Shown piece by piece: positions 26,941 to 35,570 of a stretch of DNA of 64,000 bases. Source of the DNA: Ciceribacter sichuanensis (GTDB lineage: Bacteria; Pseudomonadota; Alphaproteobacteria; Rhizobiales; Rhizobiaceae); assembly GCF_024055605.1 (NCBI RefSeq), contig NZ_JAMXLX010000003.1, positions 372,001 to 436,000 on the forward strand, in the 5' to 3' direction. The position numbers and the translations under genes are program-made. The notes under the pieces were generated by a model. It had not been told where the DNA came from. It ran no database searches and saw nothing but the letters and a program-made list of their open reading frames with translations. Position 1 is the stretch's first letter. Each line of letters opens with the position of its first letter.

Positions 26941-26970
26941 CGGTTTCGCGGCGCATGCCAAAGTAGCGGC

Positions 26971-27597
26971 ATGACGATATTTTATCTCGCCGTGCTGTTA
27001 GGCCTTGCCTATTTCGCGATATTGCCGCGCCCGGAAAGTCATTTCCGGACGCTGGCGAAGACATTGCCGATCATTCTTCTGTGCGTTTTCGCCGCTCTCT
27101 CCGGCGCATGGTGGCCGGTTATCGTGGCGCTGGGCCTGAGCGCCATCGGTGACGCGCTGATCTCCCGCAGCGGCGAGCTTGCCTTCAAGCTCGGCCTCCA
27201 GGTCTTTCTGACCGTGCTGCTGATCTATGCCGCGATCTTCTATCTGACCGGCGATCTCGACATTCTGACGGCCGCGCCGTGGCGCTGGCTGGTGGCAGTC
27301 GTACTTGTCGTTTTCGGCGCTTTCCTGCTGCGTATCCTCTGGAAACCGACCGGGCCGCTGGCGCCTGCCATTGCCTCCTATATCGCCGCCATGCTGGTGA
27401 TGGGGCTGATGTCGCTGACGATGCCGTCGCCCCTCGTCTTCGTCGGCGCGGTCGCCTTCCTGACTTCGGACGCACTCATTGCGCTCGAAAGCTTCCTGCT
27501 GAAGGATGAGGGGCAGAAGAAGATTGCAAGCTATGCAGTGTGGGCTTTCTATTTCTTCGCCCAGTGCATCCTGACGCTTTCGCTCGTAAGCCTGTAG
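26971..27597 (+). CDS. YhhN/TMEM86 family membrane protein (lysoplasmalogenase-like)
   Basis: A 208-aa protein with about eight transmembrane helices and the YhhN signature GLSAIGDALIS and FLTSDALIALESFLL, with the conserved aspartates that form the active site in TMEM86B lysoplasmalogenase. The bacterial role is unproven. It starts 30 bases after the EamA gene, same strand. Confidence 0.85.
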   Translation: MTIFYLAVLLGLAYFAILPRPESHFRTLAKTLPIILLCVFAALSGAWWPVIVALGLSAIGDALISRSGELAFKLGLQVFLTVLLIYAAIFYLTGDLDILTAAPWRWLVAVVLVVFGAFLLRILWKPTGPLAPAIASYIAAMLVMGLMSLTMPSPLVFVGAVAFLTSDALIALESFLLKDEGQKKIASYAVWAFYFFAQCILTLSLVSL

Positions 27598-27605
27598 TCG
27601 GTCGA

Positions 27606-28031
27606 TCACGCGCCGGCGGGTTTCCAGTCCGACGGGGCCATCTCGAAGGACGAGTATTCGAAGCCGGGTGCGACGGTGCAGCCGACGAGGGTGAAGTCGC
27701 CGAGGCTTTCGGCGGCCTGCCAGCCGCCGGCAGGAATGATGGCCTGTGGCCTTTCACCCTTGGCGAGATCCGGGCCGAGCACGATGGTTTCGACCTCATC
27801 TCCATCCGGGGAGGAGTGGAGCGCCAGCGGTGCCCCGGCGTAATAGTGCCAGACCTCGACTGCATCCCTGACCCGATGCCAGTGGGATCGTTCACCTGCC
27901 TCAAGCAGATAGTAGATGGCGGTCGAATGGCCGCGCGGCGCGCCCGCCGGATCGCGGTAGGTCTCCACGAACCAACCGCCTTCCGGATGCCGCTGCATGC
28001 CGAGCGTTTGGATGATATTTGCAGCCCGCAT
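27606..28031 (-). CDS. Cupin domain protein, DUF985 family
   Basis: A 141-aa cupin with the DUF985 hallmarks LGMQRHPEGGWFVETYR, AIYYLLEAGERSHWHRVRDAVEVWHYYAGAPL and VAPGFEYSSFEM. His and Glu residues of the SHWHR and EVWHYY strands form a possible metal site. Its ATG overlaps the gloB stop (TGATG), so it is coupled to gloB. Function unknown; sugar epimerase-like cupins are relatives. Confidence 0.88.
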   Translation of the reverse strand: MRAANIIQTLGMQRHPEGGWFVETYRDPAGAPRGHSTAIYYLLEAGERSHWHRVRDAVEVWHYYAGAPLALHSSPDGDEVETIVLGPDLAKGERPQAIIPAGGWQAAESLGDFTLVGCTVAPGFEYSSFEMAPSDWKPAGA

Positions 28032-28801
28032 CAGAAATGATCCTTGCGCTTGCGGATCTCCGCAAAGACTTCCTCGTTGGTGCGTCCTTCCATCAGCAGG
28101 TTGCGGCGGATCGCGGGGTCGGCTGCCCTGAGGAAGGGGTTGGTTTCCTTCTCCAGTCCGATGGTCGTCGGAATGGTGAATTCGCCTTTCTGGCGCTTCT
28201 CCTCGATTTCCGCGGCGCGGGTCACCAGTCGCGCATTGTTTGGGTCGATGGTCAGTGCGAAACGGGCGTTGGAGAGCGTATATTCATGGCCGAAATAGAC
28301 AGCCGTCTCGTCCGGCAGGGCGGCGAGTTTCTGCAGCGAATGCCACATGTCGAATGCCGGCCGTTCGAACAGGCGTCCGCATCCCAGCGCAAACAGCGTA
28401 TCGGCGGCAAACAGGATCTTGCTGTCCGGAAGGTGGTAACAGACGTGTCCGGCGGTGTGGCCGGGCGTTTCGATGACCTGCACCGACCTAAGTCCGAAAT
28501 TGAAGCTATCGCCGTCGCCGACGGCCCGGTCGAGCCCCGGAATGGCGACCGCTTCGTTGCGGGGGCCGATGATCTCGCAGCCGAAATGCTCCTTCAGAGC
28601 CAGGTTCGCCTCGACGTGGTCACCATGATGATGCGTGGTGAGGATATGGGTGATCGACCAGCCGCGCCGCCTTGCTGCGGCAAGGATCGGCGCCAGTTCT
28701 GGCGCGTCGATCGAGGCGGTGACGCCGGATTCCTCGCAATGGATGAGAACGCCGAAATTATCGCTTCGGCAGAGAAAGACTTCGATTTCGAGGGGTTTCA
28801 T
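28031..28801 (-). CDS. gloB: Hydroxyacylglutathione hydrolase (glyoxalase II)
   Basis: A 256-aa metallo-beta-lactamase-fold enzyme that hydrolyses S-lactoylglutathione in methylglyoxal detoxification. The metal motif is [10 protein letters not shown] (about 56-65), followed by [29 protein letters not shown] and [14 protein letters not shown]. The C-terminal glutathione-binding helices end in RKRKDHF. It is divergent from the methyltransferase gene and overlaps the cupin gene by one base. Confidence 0.95.
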   Translation of the reverse strand: MKPLEIEVFLCRSDNFGVLIHCEESGVTASIDAPELAPILAAARRRGWSITHILTTHHHGDHVEANLALKEHFGCEIIGPRNEAVAIPGLDRAVGDGDSFNFGLRSVQVIETPGHTAGHVCYHLPDSKILFAADTLFALGCGRLFERPAFDMWHSLQKLAALPDETAVYFGHEYTLSNARFALTIDPNNARLVTRAAEIEEKRQKGEFTIPTTIGLEKETNPFLRAADPAIRRNLLMEGRTNEEVFAEIRKRKDHF

Positions 28802-28885
28802 CAGGCCGCAGTCCCTTCCAGATTGTTCGCCGGAATGTAGCGTGTTCGGCCTTGAAGTCCAATCGCCGCCTGCTATCAATGAGCG

Positions 28886-29635
28886 ATGCACGTCGATATC
28901 GTCGATCTCCGTCAGTTCTATCATTCCATGCTGGGGCGCGTGGCGGAGCATTCGATTGCCATGGCTCTTTCGTCGCTCTGGGCGCGTATGCCGGAGGAGC
29001 GATTGGTGGGGCTTGGCTATGCCGTTCCCTTTCTCGATCGCTTCCGGACCGACACCGAGCGGACCTTTGCCTTCATGCCGGCGGGGCAGGGGGCGGTGAA
29101 CTGGCCGGTGGGAGAACCCTCTGCCACGGCGCTGGTGTTCGAGGAGGAGTTGCCGCTGCCGGATGCCTCGATCGACCGGGTGCTGATGGTGCATTCGCTG
29201 GAGTTTACGGAAAACCCGCGCGAGACGCTGAAGGAAATCTGGCGCATTCTCGCGCCGGGTGGCCGGCTTGTGATCGTGGTGCCGAACCGTCGCGGCGTCT
29301 GGGCACGGATGGAGCACACGCCGTTCGGGTCTGGGCGCCCTTATTCGCGCGGGCAGTTGACCACCCTGCTCAGGGAAACCAATTTCACGCCGGGCGCGAG
29401 CGCCGAGGCCCTGTTCTTTCCTCCGTCGAAGATCCGGGCGGTGCTGAGGCTTAGGAGCGGTTTCGAGCGTATCGGGCGCATACTGTGGCCTGCCTTCTCC
29501 GGCGTTATCGTCGTCGAGGCGCAGAAGCGGCTTTATCAGGGGCTGCCGGTTGCAGCGCGCGCCTCCCGCCGCGTTTTCGTGCCGGTCATCGCACCGCAAG
29601 GCATCCCCACCACCCGGCAGTCTGCGAAGCGCTGA
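28886..29635 (+). CDS. Class I SAM-dependent methyltransferase
   Basis: A 249-aa protein with a Rossmann methyltransferase domain: [23 protein letters not shown] resembles motif III and [19 protein letters not shown] is the typical post-motif loop. The N-terminal glycine-rich SAM motif is weak ([13 protein letters not shown]). The neighbouring gloB is divergent, 84 bases away, the arrangement often seen in rhizobia. Substrate unknown. Confidence 0.85.
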   Translation: MHVDIVDLRQFYHSMLGRVAEHSIAMALSSLWARMPEERLVGLGYAVPFLDRFRTDTERTFAFMPAGQGAVNWPVGEPSATALVFEEELPLPDASIDRVLMVHSLEFTENPRETLKEIWRILAPGGRLVIVVPNRRGVWARMEHTPFGSGRPYSRGQLTTLLRETNFTPGASAEALFFPPSKIRAVLRLRSGFERIGRILWPAFSGVIVVEAQKRLYQGLPVAARASRRVFVPVIAPQGIPTTRQSAKR

Positions 29636-29748
29636 CACCTGCCGGGTTTTCCGCCTGAAGTCTCGACAAATCCGGCGTTCCGCTTTATTGGCATTCGCCA
29701 ACAGGGCCGGGCGCTTGTCCGGATTTTTCGAGACAGAAAGCCAGTTTG

Positions 29749-30852
29749 ATGAACATCGAAGTGAAGCCTACTCCGCGTCCGGGTATTCTCGACATTGCCG
29801 CCTATGTGCCGGGCAAGGAGCATGCGCCGGGTGTTGCCCGGGTCTTCAAGCTGTCCTCCAACGAGTCGCCGCTTGGGCCCAGCCCCAAGGCGATCGGTGC
29901 TTTCCAGCAGAGCGCCGGACATCTCGAAATGTATCCCGACGGGCAGGCGATGGCGCTTCGCGAGGCGATTGCCGACGTCCATGGCCTTAACGTCCACAAT
30001 ATCCTGTGCGGCAACGGCTCCGATGAACTTCTGGGCCTGCTCTGCCACGTCTATCTCGGCGCGGGCGACGAAGGCATCATCACCGAGCATGGCTTTCTGG
30101 TCTACAAGATCCAGATCAAGGCTGCGGGCGCCACCCCCGTCGTGGTGAAGGAAAAGGATTGCACCGTCGACGTCGACGCGATCCTCGCTGCCGTTACCGA
30201 GAAGACGAAGATCGTCTTCCTCGCCAATCCGGGCAACCCGACGGGCACCTACGTGCCGGCAAGCGAAATCCGCCGGCTGCATGCCGGGCTGTCGGGCAAT
30301 GTCATTCTTGTGCTCGATTCCGCCTATGCCGAATATGTCCGCCGCAATGACTACCAGGCCGGAGTCGAGCTGGTGTCGGGCAACCGCAACGTCGTCATGA
30401 CGCGTACTTTCTCCAAGGTTTACGGGCTTGCCGCGCTGCGTGTCGGCTGGGCTTATGGACCGGCTGAAATCCTCGATGCGCTCAATCGTGTGCGCGGTCC
30501 GTTCAACCTCAACGCTCCGGCCATCGCTGCGGGTGCTGCCGCGATCCGCGACCAGGAATTCGTCGGCAAGGCTGTCGAGCACAACCTCGTCTGGATCGAG
30601 AAGGTCACCGAGGCGCTGACCGGGCTCGGTCTCAAGGTAACGCCTTCGGTCGCCAACTTTGTTCTCGTGCATTTCCCGGATGTCGATGGCAAGCGCGCCG
30701 AGGAAGCCGATGCGTTCCTGACCAGCCGCGGTTACATCCTGCGAGCGGTGCGCGGTTACGGCTTTGCCAATTCGCTGCGCATGACGATCGGCAGTGCAGA
30801 GGCCAATATCGGTGTTATCGAAGCGCTCACCGAATTCATGGGTCGAGCCTGA
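29749..30852 (+). CDS. hisC: Histidinol-phosphate / aromatic aminotransferase
   Basis: A 367-aa PLP aminotransferase of the HisC family. The PLP Lys is in [30 protein letters not shown] and LDSAYAEYV are further cofactor contacts. Its stop overlaps the start of tyrC by one base, so this copy more likely aminates prephenate or hydroxyphenylpyruvate in tyrosine/phenylalanine synthesis than acting only in histidine synthesis. ATG 29749 is chosen over TTG 29746. Confidence 0.92.
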   Translation: MNIEVKPTPRPGILDIAAYVPGKEHAPGVARVFKLSSNESPLGPSPKAIGAFQQSAGHLEMYPDGQAMALREAIADVHGLNVHNILCGNGSDELLGLLCHVYLGAGDEGIITEHGFLVYKIQIKAAGATPVVVKEKDCTVDVDAILAAVTEKTKIVFLANPGNPTGTYVPASEIRRLHAGLSGNVILVLDSAYAEYVRRNDYQAGVELVSGNRNVVMTRTFSKVYGLAALRVGWAYGPAEILDALNRVRGPFNLNAPAIAAGAAAIRDQEFVGKAVEHNLVWIEKVTEALTGLGLKVTPSVANFVLVHFPDVDGKRAEEADAFLTSRGYILRAVRGYGFANSLRMTIGSAEANIGVIEALTEFMGRA

Positions 30853-31781
30853 TGCCGGAAGCGATGTTCGACCGTATCGCGCTCATCGGCATCGGCCTTA
30901 TCGGCTCGTCGATTGCCCGTGACGTTAAGGAACTCGGATTGGCCCGCGAGGTGGTGGTATCGACGCGCAGCGCCGATACGCTGAAGCGGGCCGAGGAACT
31001 GGAACTCGGCACGTCTTATTCGCTGTCGGCTGCCGACGCCGTCGAGGGCGCCGACCTCGTGATCGTCTCCGTACCTGTCGGGGCTTCCGAGGCGGTGGCG
31101 AAACAGATCGCTCCGTACCTGAAGCCGGGCGCCATCGTCACCGATGTCGGCTCCACCAAGGCTTCCGTCATCGCGCAGATGGCGCCGCATATGCCGGAGA
31201 ACGTGCATTTCATTCCGGGCCATCCGCTGGCCGGAACGGAAAAATCCGGTCCCGATGCCGGTTTCATCGGCCTCTTCAAGGGGCGCTGGTGCATCTTCAC
31301 GCCCCTGCCGGGAACGGATGCCGAGGCTCTGTCGCGGCTCAAGGCTTTCTGGGAAGCGCTCGGCTCCCGGGTGGACGAGATGGATCCGCAGCACCACGAC
31401 AAGGTGCTGGCGATCGTTTCCCACCTGCCGCATATCATCGCCTACAACATCGTCGGCACCGCCGACGATCTTGAGACGGTTACCGAATCGGAAGTCATCA
31501 AATATTCGGCTTCTGGTTTCCGTGACTTCACCCGTCTGGCTGCCTCCGATCCGACCATGTGGCGTGACGTCTGCCTGCATAACAAGGATGCGATCCTTGA
31601 AATGCTTTCGCGGTTTTCGGAGGATCTGGCCTATCTGCAGCGGGCGATACGCTGGGGCGAGGGCGACAAGCTGTTCGAACTCTTCACCCGCACGCGCGCG
31701 GTTCGCCGCTCGATCATCGAGGCCGGTCAGGACGTCGACGTACCGGATTTCGGTCGCCACGCCCTCGACAAGAAGGTCTGA
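30852..31781 (+). CDS. tyrC: Prephenate / arogenate dehydrogenase
   Basis: A 309-aa NAD(P)-dependent dehydrogenase that oxidatively decarboxylates prephenate or arogenate in tyrosine synthesis. The Rossmann motif is IGIGLIGSSIARDV (about 12-25); GHPLAGTEKSGPDAG and the catalytic His region SHLPHIIAYNIV follow. It is coupled to hisC (TGATG). Confidence 0.94.
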   Translation: MPEAMFDRIALIGIGLIGSSIARDVKELGLAREVVVSTRSADTLKRAEELELGTSYSLSAADAVEGADLVIVSVPVGASEAVAKQIAPYLKPGAIVTDVGSTKASVIAQMAPHMPENVHFIPGHPLAGTEKSGPDAGFIGLFKGRWCIFTPLPGTDAEALSRLKAFWEALGSRVDEMDPQHHDKVLAIVSHLPHIIAYNIVGTADDLETVTESEVIKYSASGFRDFTRLAASDPTMWRDVCLHNKDAILEMLSRFSEDLAYLQRAIRWGEGDKLFELFTRTRAVRRSIIEAGQDVDVPDFGRHALDKKV

Positions 31782-31829
31782 TCCTCAGAACCTTGCCGGC
31801 GGGCGAATCTGAAAGATCGCGACACGCTC

Positions 31830-31890
31830 TATCTCTTTGTCTCCCCGCAATTCCGGACGCAAAACCGGTTCCCACTTTTGCTGGAATTGA
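31830..31890. repeat. Rhizobial palindromic intergenic repeat
   Basis: The segment contains GCAATTCCGGACGCAAAACC, then CACTTTTGCTGGAATTG, the hallmark of a short palindromic repeat found in hundreds of copies in Rhizobiaceae genomes. CAATTCC and GGAATTG form its ends. It sits in the gap between convergent tyrC and the DUF2125 gene, touching the latter's stop codon. I see no second copy in this window. Confidence 0.65.
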
Positions 31891-31891
31891 T

Positions 31892-32905
31892 TCAGATCGG
31901 CGGCAGGACGCCGATCGGGATGAAGCCACCGAGGATGACGACGCCGTTTTGGATTTTCAGATCGACGCCGCCGTTCTGCTGGCCGGAGAAGAGTGCCTTG
32001 AGGATCTTCGCGCCGCTCTTGATGTTGTCGGCGTCATCGGGAAAGGCTTCAGCGAGGGTTTTCCGCCACGCGTCGATGCCCTCGAGGTCAAGGCGTAGCT
32101 CGCCGGAAATCAGACCATCCGTGCCGATGGAGAACGGTCCGTTGGCGGAGAGGATCCGCCCTTCGCCGAGGTCGATGGCGATGCGGCGTATTTCACCGCT
32201 GCTGCCGTAAAGGCCTTCGCCGCGGTCTCCCTGCATGTCGAGATATTTCGCCTTGCCCGCAAGGGTCATGTCCACGGTCGTCGAGGACGGCGGGATGACA
32301 GGCGTTCCGCCCGGCAGCTGGAATGTGCCGTTGCGGATCATCAGGGCGACATCGAGATCATCGCCATTGCGGCGAGCATGGGCCTCCAGATGGTCCGAGG
32401 CGGCATCAAAAGTCTGGCCCGTTGTCATCATGGTCACGGTCGCCTTGGATCCCGTCGCCTCCAGCGAGGTTCGGTCTACGCCGGAAAGGCCGGAGTTGAC
32501 GCTCGATCTGAGCGCCTGCCACTGCAGCGCTGCGGAAAAGCCGAGCGACGAGCGCACTTCGCCGGGGCTGTCGAGTTCCCAGACCACATGGCCGGGCGCA
32601 TAGATCTGGGCTGCCGAGCGCAGGGCGCCGAATGACGCGGAAACGCCGTGGAAACGATCGTCGAGCCCGACCTTGGAGCAGAACAGGCCAATGCGAAAGG
32701 GGAAGCCGCGGACTGCAGTATCGTCGCAACTGATATCGACCTCTGCCGGATTTTCGCCGCCAAAGAAGGCAAGAAGACTCTTCTGGAGCGAATTGGCGGC
32801 ATAGAACCACGCACCTGTATAGACGGCGATGCCGACTATGATGAGAATACCCAGGCGCATAATCTTGCGACTGACGGCACTTGTCTCGGGCTTGTTCGTT
32901 GCCAT
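31892..32905 (-). CDS. DUF2125 domain protein, membrane anchored
   Basis: A 337-aa protein with an N-terminal anchor (IMRLGILIIVGIAVYTGAWFYAA, about 15-37) and the DUF2125 body, recognisable by DISCDDTAVRGFPFRIGLFC and LNLEGIDAW-like GELRLDLEGIDAWRKTLA. Two Cys bracket the first strand. Probably periplasmic; function unknown. It diverges from the gamma-glutamylcyclotransferase gene across 52 bases. Confidence 0.85.
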   Translation of the reverse strand: MATNKPETSAVSRKIMRLGILIIVGIAVYTGAWFYAANSLQKSLLAFFGGENPAEVDISCDDTAVRGFPFRIGLFCSKVGLDDRFHGVSASFGALRSAAQIYAPGHVVWELDSPGEVRSSLGFSAALQWQALRSSVNSGLSGVDRTSLEATGSKATVTMMTTGQTFDAASDHLEAHARRNGDDLDVALMIRNGTFQLPGGTPVIPPSSTTVDMTLAGKAKYLDMQGDRGEGLYGSSGEIRRIAIDLGEGRILSANGPFSIGTDGLISGELRLDLEGIDAWRKTLAEAFPDDADNIKSGAKILKALFSGQQNGGVDLKIQNGVVILGGFIPIGVLPPI

Positions 32906-32957
32906 CCGGCGCTCCGATCGTAGAATGGTTGTTCGGCAAACGGGAATGACTTGCGAT

Positions 32958-33506
32958 ATGGACGAATTTTGGGTGTTTGGCTACGGATCGTTGATGTGGA
33001 ATCCGGGCTTTCCCTTTGAAGAACGGATTCAGGCGCGGCTGATGGGGTATCGCCGCTCGCTTTGTGTCAGGTCATGGGTGCATCGGGGTACGGAAGAGCG
33101 TCCCGGGCTGGTGCTCGGTCTTGATCGGGGCGGTTCGTGCAGGGGGGTTGCCTTCAAGGTCCCGCTTTCCGATCAGGACGAGACGCTCGATTATCTCAGG
33201 GAGCGCGAGCTTGTGACTCACGTCTATCTGGAGCGTCTCCTGCCGTTGAAGCTGGACGATGGACGGATCGTGAAAGCGGTGACCTATGTCGTCGACCGCG
33301 CGCATGCCCAGTATGGCGGCGCGGTCACGGTCAGTGAGGCGGCGCGGATCGTCAATGCAGCTGTCGGGCAGTCAGGCCCCAACCCCGTCTATGTCGCCAA
33401 TACGGTGGCCCATCTCCGGGAAATGGGTATCCACGACCACTGGCTCGAGTCGGTCGTGGCGGAAATCGCAAAGCTTGAAGGTGTCGGGGTCGAAGAGGCG
33501 CTCTGA
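32958..33506 (+). CDS. Gamma-glutamylcyclotransferase (ChaC type)
   Basis: A 182-aa protein with the fold's signature WVFGYGSLMWNPGF (nucleotide-like YGSL loop) and the catalytic Glu in RERELVTHVYLER. ChaC enzymes release 5-oxoproline from glutathione. The start at 32958 (MDEFWVFGYGSL) is family-like; an ATG at 32946 is possible. It converges on cpdR with 7 bases between the stops. Confidence 0.88.
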   Translation: MDEFWVFGYGSLMWNPGFPFEERIQARLMGYRRSLCVRSWVHRGTEERPGLVLGLDRGGSCRGVAFKVPLSDQDETLDYLRERELVTHVYLERLLPLKLDDGRIVKAVTYVVDRAHAQYGGAVTVSEAARIVNAAVGQSGPNPVYVANTVAHLREMGIHDHWLESVVAEIAKLEGVGVEEAL

Positions 33507-33513
33507 ACTTGTG

Positions 33514-33873
33514 TCAGCTTGCCAGGGCGCGGGCGACGGCCTCGCGAATATCCGGCAGGGCGAAGGGCTTGGAAACGACGTCGACGATCTTCGCTGCAAG
33601 GTCGTCGGCGCGTTCGCGCTGCTCGGCATAGCCGGTCATCAGCAGGATCTTCATGTCGGGGAAGGAAGAGGCGGCGCGGTGCGCCAGTTCGATGCCGTCC
33701 ATGACGGGCATGCGGATATCGGAAAGCAGCAGGTCGAAAGAGCCTTCCGAGAGCCGCTCCAGGCCTTCGGCGCCATCGGCAGCTTCATAGGTTTCGTGGC
33801 CGTCGAGACGCAGCGCACGGGCCACGAAGGACCGCAGCGAATCTTCATCTTCGGTAATCAGAATTCTAGCCAT
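33514..33873 (-). CDS. cpdR: Single-domain response regulator CpdR
   Basis: A 119-aa receiver with no output domain: acidic pocket ILITEDEDSLR, phospho-acceptor Asp in LLLSDIRMPVMDGI, Thr in LLMTGYAE and Lys in VVSKPFALPDI. The sequence resembles the alphaproteobacterial CpdR that, when dephosphorylated, delivers CtrA and other substrates to ClpXP. The ATG at 33873 (MARILITEDED) is used. A CtrA-type half site lies 100 bases upstream. Confidence 0.88.
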   Translation of the reverse strand: MARILITEDEDSLRSFVARALRLDGHETYEAADGAEGLERLSEGSFDLLLSDIRMPVMDGIELAHRAASSFPDMKILLMTGYAEQRERADDLAAKIVDVVSKPFALPDIREAVARALAS

Positions 33874-33972
33874 GAACGAACGTGCGCTCCCGTCTTGTCT
33901 GTGTGCCCCCGGGAGGCAAATCACCATGCTTTCCTTTTCGATCGGTAAACACCAGGGGCGGCGCTCTCGCCC

Positions 33973-33980
33973 ATGGTTAA
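33973..33980 (-). promoter_or_regulatory. CtrA-type half site upstream of cpdR
   Basis: TTAACCAT on the minus strand, 100 bases before the cpdR start, equals the CtrA 8-mer half-site consensus. A second half site at the canonical spacing is absent, so binding is only suggested. Confidence 0.4.
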
Positions 33981-34036
33981 CAAGTGCTCTTCCTTAGCCG
34001 GCAAGAGTTCGCCTCCTGCCGGTGCCTCGAAAGGCT

Positions 34037-34579
34037 CTAGGCGTCGCCGGTGACGACGCCTACGAAGGGCAGTTCACGGAAGGCGTAGGCGACATCCATG
34101 CCGTAGCCGACGACGAAATAGTCGGGGCATTCGAAGCCCACGTAATCGGCTTCGAATACTTCCTTGCGCTTCACCTTCTTGTCGAGCAGCACGACGATCG
34201 TGACGCTTTTCGCACCGCGTTCATACATCAGGTTCTTGGCAAAAAGCAGCGTGCGGCCGGATTCGAGGATGTCGTCGATCAGGAGGACGTTGCGACCGCT
34301 GACATCGCTGTCGATGTCCTTGATGATCTTCACGCCCTGCGACACCGTGCCGGTGCCGTAGCTCGACAACGTGATGAATTCGACCTCGGGGGCAAGGCCC
34401 ACATCATGCAGGGCGCGGATCAGGTCGGCTGCGAAAATGAAGGAGCCCTTGAGGACGGAAATGACCAGCAGGTCGTCACAGGGACCGCTGGCGATCTCGG
34501 CAGCCAACACATGGTTGCGCTCGGCGATCTGCTCGGCGGTGTAAAGCGGCTCGATGTTCTTTCCGCGGACGACAGGCAT
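34037..34579 (-). CDS. hpt: Hypoxanthine phosphoribosyltransferase
   Basis: A 180-aa purine-salvage enzyme that makes IMP/GMP from hypoxanthine/guanine and PRPP. The PRPP motif is VLLIDDILESGRTL (about 97-110), the flexible loop is EFITLSSYGTGT and the purine site is VGYGMDVAYAFRELPFVG. Normal length. It is followed by a 163-base gap before cpdR in the same direction. Confidence 0.96.
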   Translation of the reverse strand: MPVVRGKNIEPLYTAEQIAERNHVLAAEIASGPCDDLLVISVLKGSFIFAADLIRALHDVGLAPEVEFITLSSYGTGTVSQGVKIIKDIDSDVSGRNVLLIDDILESGRTLLFAKNLMYERGAKSVTIVVLLDKKVKRKEVFEADYVGFECPDYFVVGYGMDVAYAFRELPFVGVVTGDA

Positions 34580-34648
34580 GAATAAGCTCCTTCAGCGCAG
34601 CGGCCTTATGCTGACGGGCGGCCGCGGGAAGGAAGGCGGATACCACAG

Positions 34649-35338
34649 TCAGGAGCGTGAGGCATCCGCTTCTTCGAAGGAAAGCCGCAATTCCGGCAAT
34701 TTTCCACCGGGATGCTGCAACCGTGCCGAGATTCCGCGGCTATGACCCGCGTCAAGCTCTTCTACCGGGCTGTCGATATAGGTGCTGGCGATCACTTGGC
34801 CGCCGGACACCAGATCCGCGCGCAACTTCGGCAGCGACGTGCGACCCTGGCTGCGATTTTCGACGATGGCGTTGACGAGCAGCACGCGCATGCCGTTGGC
34901 ATCCTGCGGTGTCAGGCTGACATGGGTGATGTCGAGGGGGCCGGAGGCCGGTAGTGGCGCGGCTTCCTGTGCCGCGACACCCGCATAGACGCTTGCTGCC
35001 GCAAAGATCATCGCGAAGGATGCCGAGACCAGAACGGCGAAGGTTTTTTCGGAAAGCCGTTGCAGTGCCTGCTCGCCGGAGCGTAGCGGCGCAGCCAGTG
35101 TGTCGGTCCAGCGATTGGCGGAAGGACGGGAGGCGAAGCGGTTGCGAGGCTTACGGGCGTCGGTACGACCGCCCGCGTCCTGCGGCGATCGCCTGGCTTC
35201 GCGCACGGTGACGAAATGCGCGTCTACGATGTCTTCGTTGACATGGATGGGCCAGGCGTGCGGGGGACGGCGGCGGTCGGGCGGCAGGAGATCGATCACC
35301 GGCTCGGCGGGCTCTCGTCTGGACCTTGCAGCGCTCAT
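34649..35338 (-). CDS. Membrane-anchored hypothetical protein (DUF3426-like C-terminal domain)
   Basis: A 229-aa protein. The N-terminal half is Arg/Pro-rich and cytoplasmic, with VIDLLPPDRRRPPHAWPI. One transmembrane helix follows (VLVSASFAMIFAAASVYAGVA, about 112-132), then a periplasmic domain with an immunoglobulin-like pattern (DITHVSLTPQ, VENRSQGRTSLPKLRADL). It may belong to the DUF3426 group but lacks the zinc-ribbon. It is divergent from ftsE. The start at 35338 (MSAARSRREP) is preferred; 37 upstream codons are Arg/Phe repeats. Confidence 0.65.
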   Translation of the reverse strand: MSAARSRREPAEPVIDLLPPDRRRPPHAWPIHVNEDIVDAHFVTVREARRSPQDAGGRTDARKPRNRFASRPSANRWTDTLAAPLRSGEQALQRLSEKTFAVLVSASFAMIFAAASVYAGVAAQEAAPLPASGPLDITHVSLTPQDANGMRVLLVNAIVENRSQGRTSLPKLRADLVSGGQVIASTYIDSPVEELDAGHSRGISARLQHPGGKLPELRLSFEEADASRS

Positions 35339-35449
35339 GGGCCGAAGCCTTTCCTTGAACCGCCTTTCTAAGAAGCGCCTTTCTTCAAAGCGTCTGGGGG
35401 CGGACAAAACTGGGGCATTGAAACAATTTGTCCCCAGTCGTAAATTCAA

Positions 35450-35457
35450 ATGGTTAA
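35450..35457 (-). promoter_or_regulatory. CtrA-type half site between the hypothetical gene and ftsE
   Basis: TTAACCAT on the minus strand, 112 bases before the hypothetical gene start and 114 bases before ftsE. It equals the CtrA half-site consensus. Function is inferred only. Confidence 0.35.
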
Positions 35458-35511
35458 TGCTTCGAAAAGATCCGGCTGAAAGAGCCGTTCTTTGACCCTT
35501 GTTTACCGGCG

Positions 35512-35537
35512 GTTAACGTGTGGCGTTAACATGTGGC
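35512..35537 (+). repeat. Tandem 13-bp repeat upstream of ftsE
   Basis: GTTAACGTGTGGC (35512-35524) is followed directly by GTTAACATGTGGC (35525-35537), one mismatch. Each unit contains the palindrome GTTAAC. The pair lies 33 bases before the ftsE start, where a regulator could bind side by side. Confidence 0.6.
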
Positions 35538-35570
35538 CGGTCTTTAAATCCGTGAGACTGGGCCTGTCGC

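Noticed and set aside
35513-35529. Full CtrA site TTAA-N7-TTAA before ftsE
   Set aside because: The two TTAA elements are separated by nine bases, not seven, so only half sites and the tandem repeat are reported.
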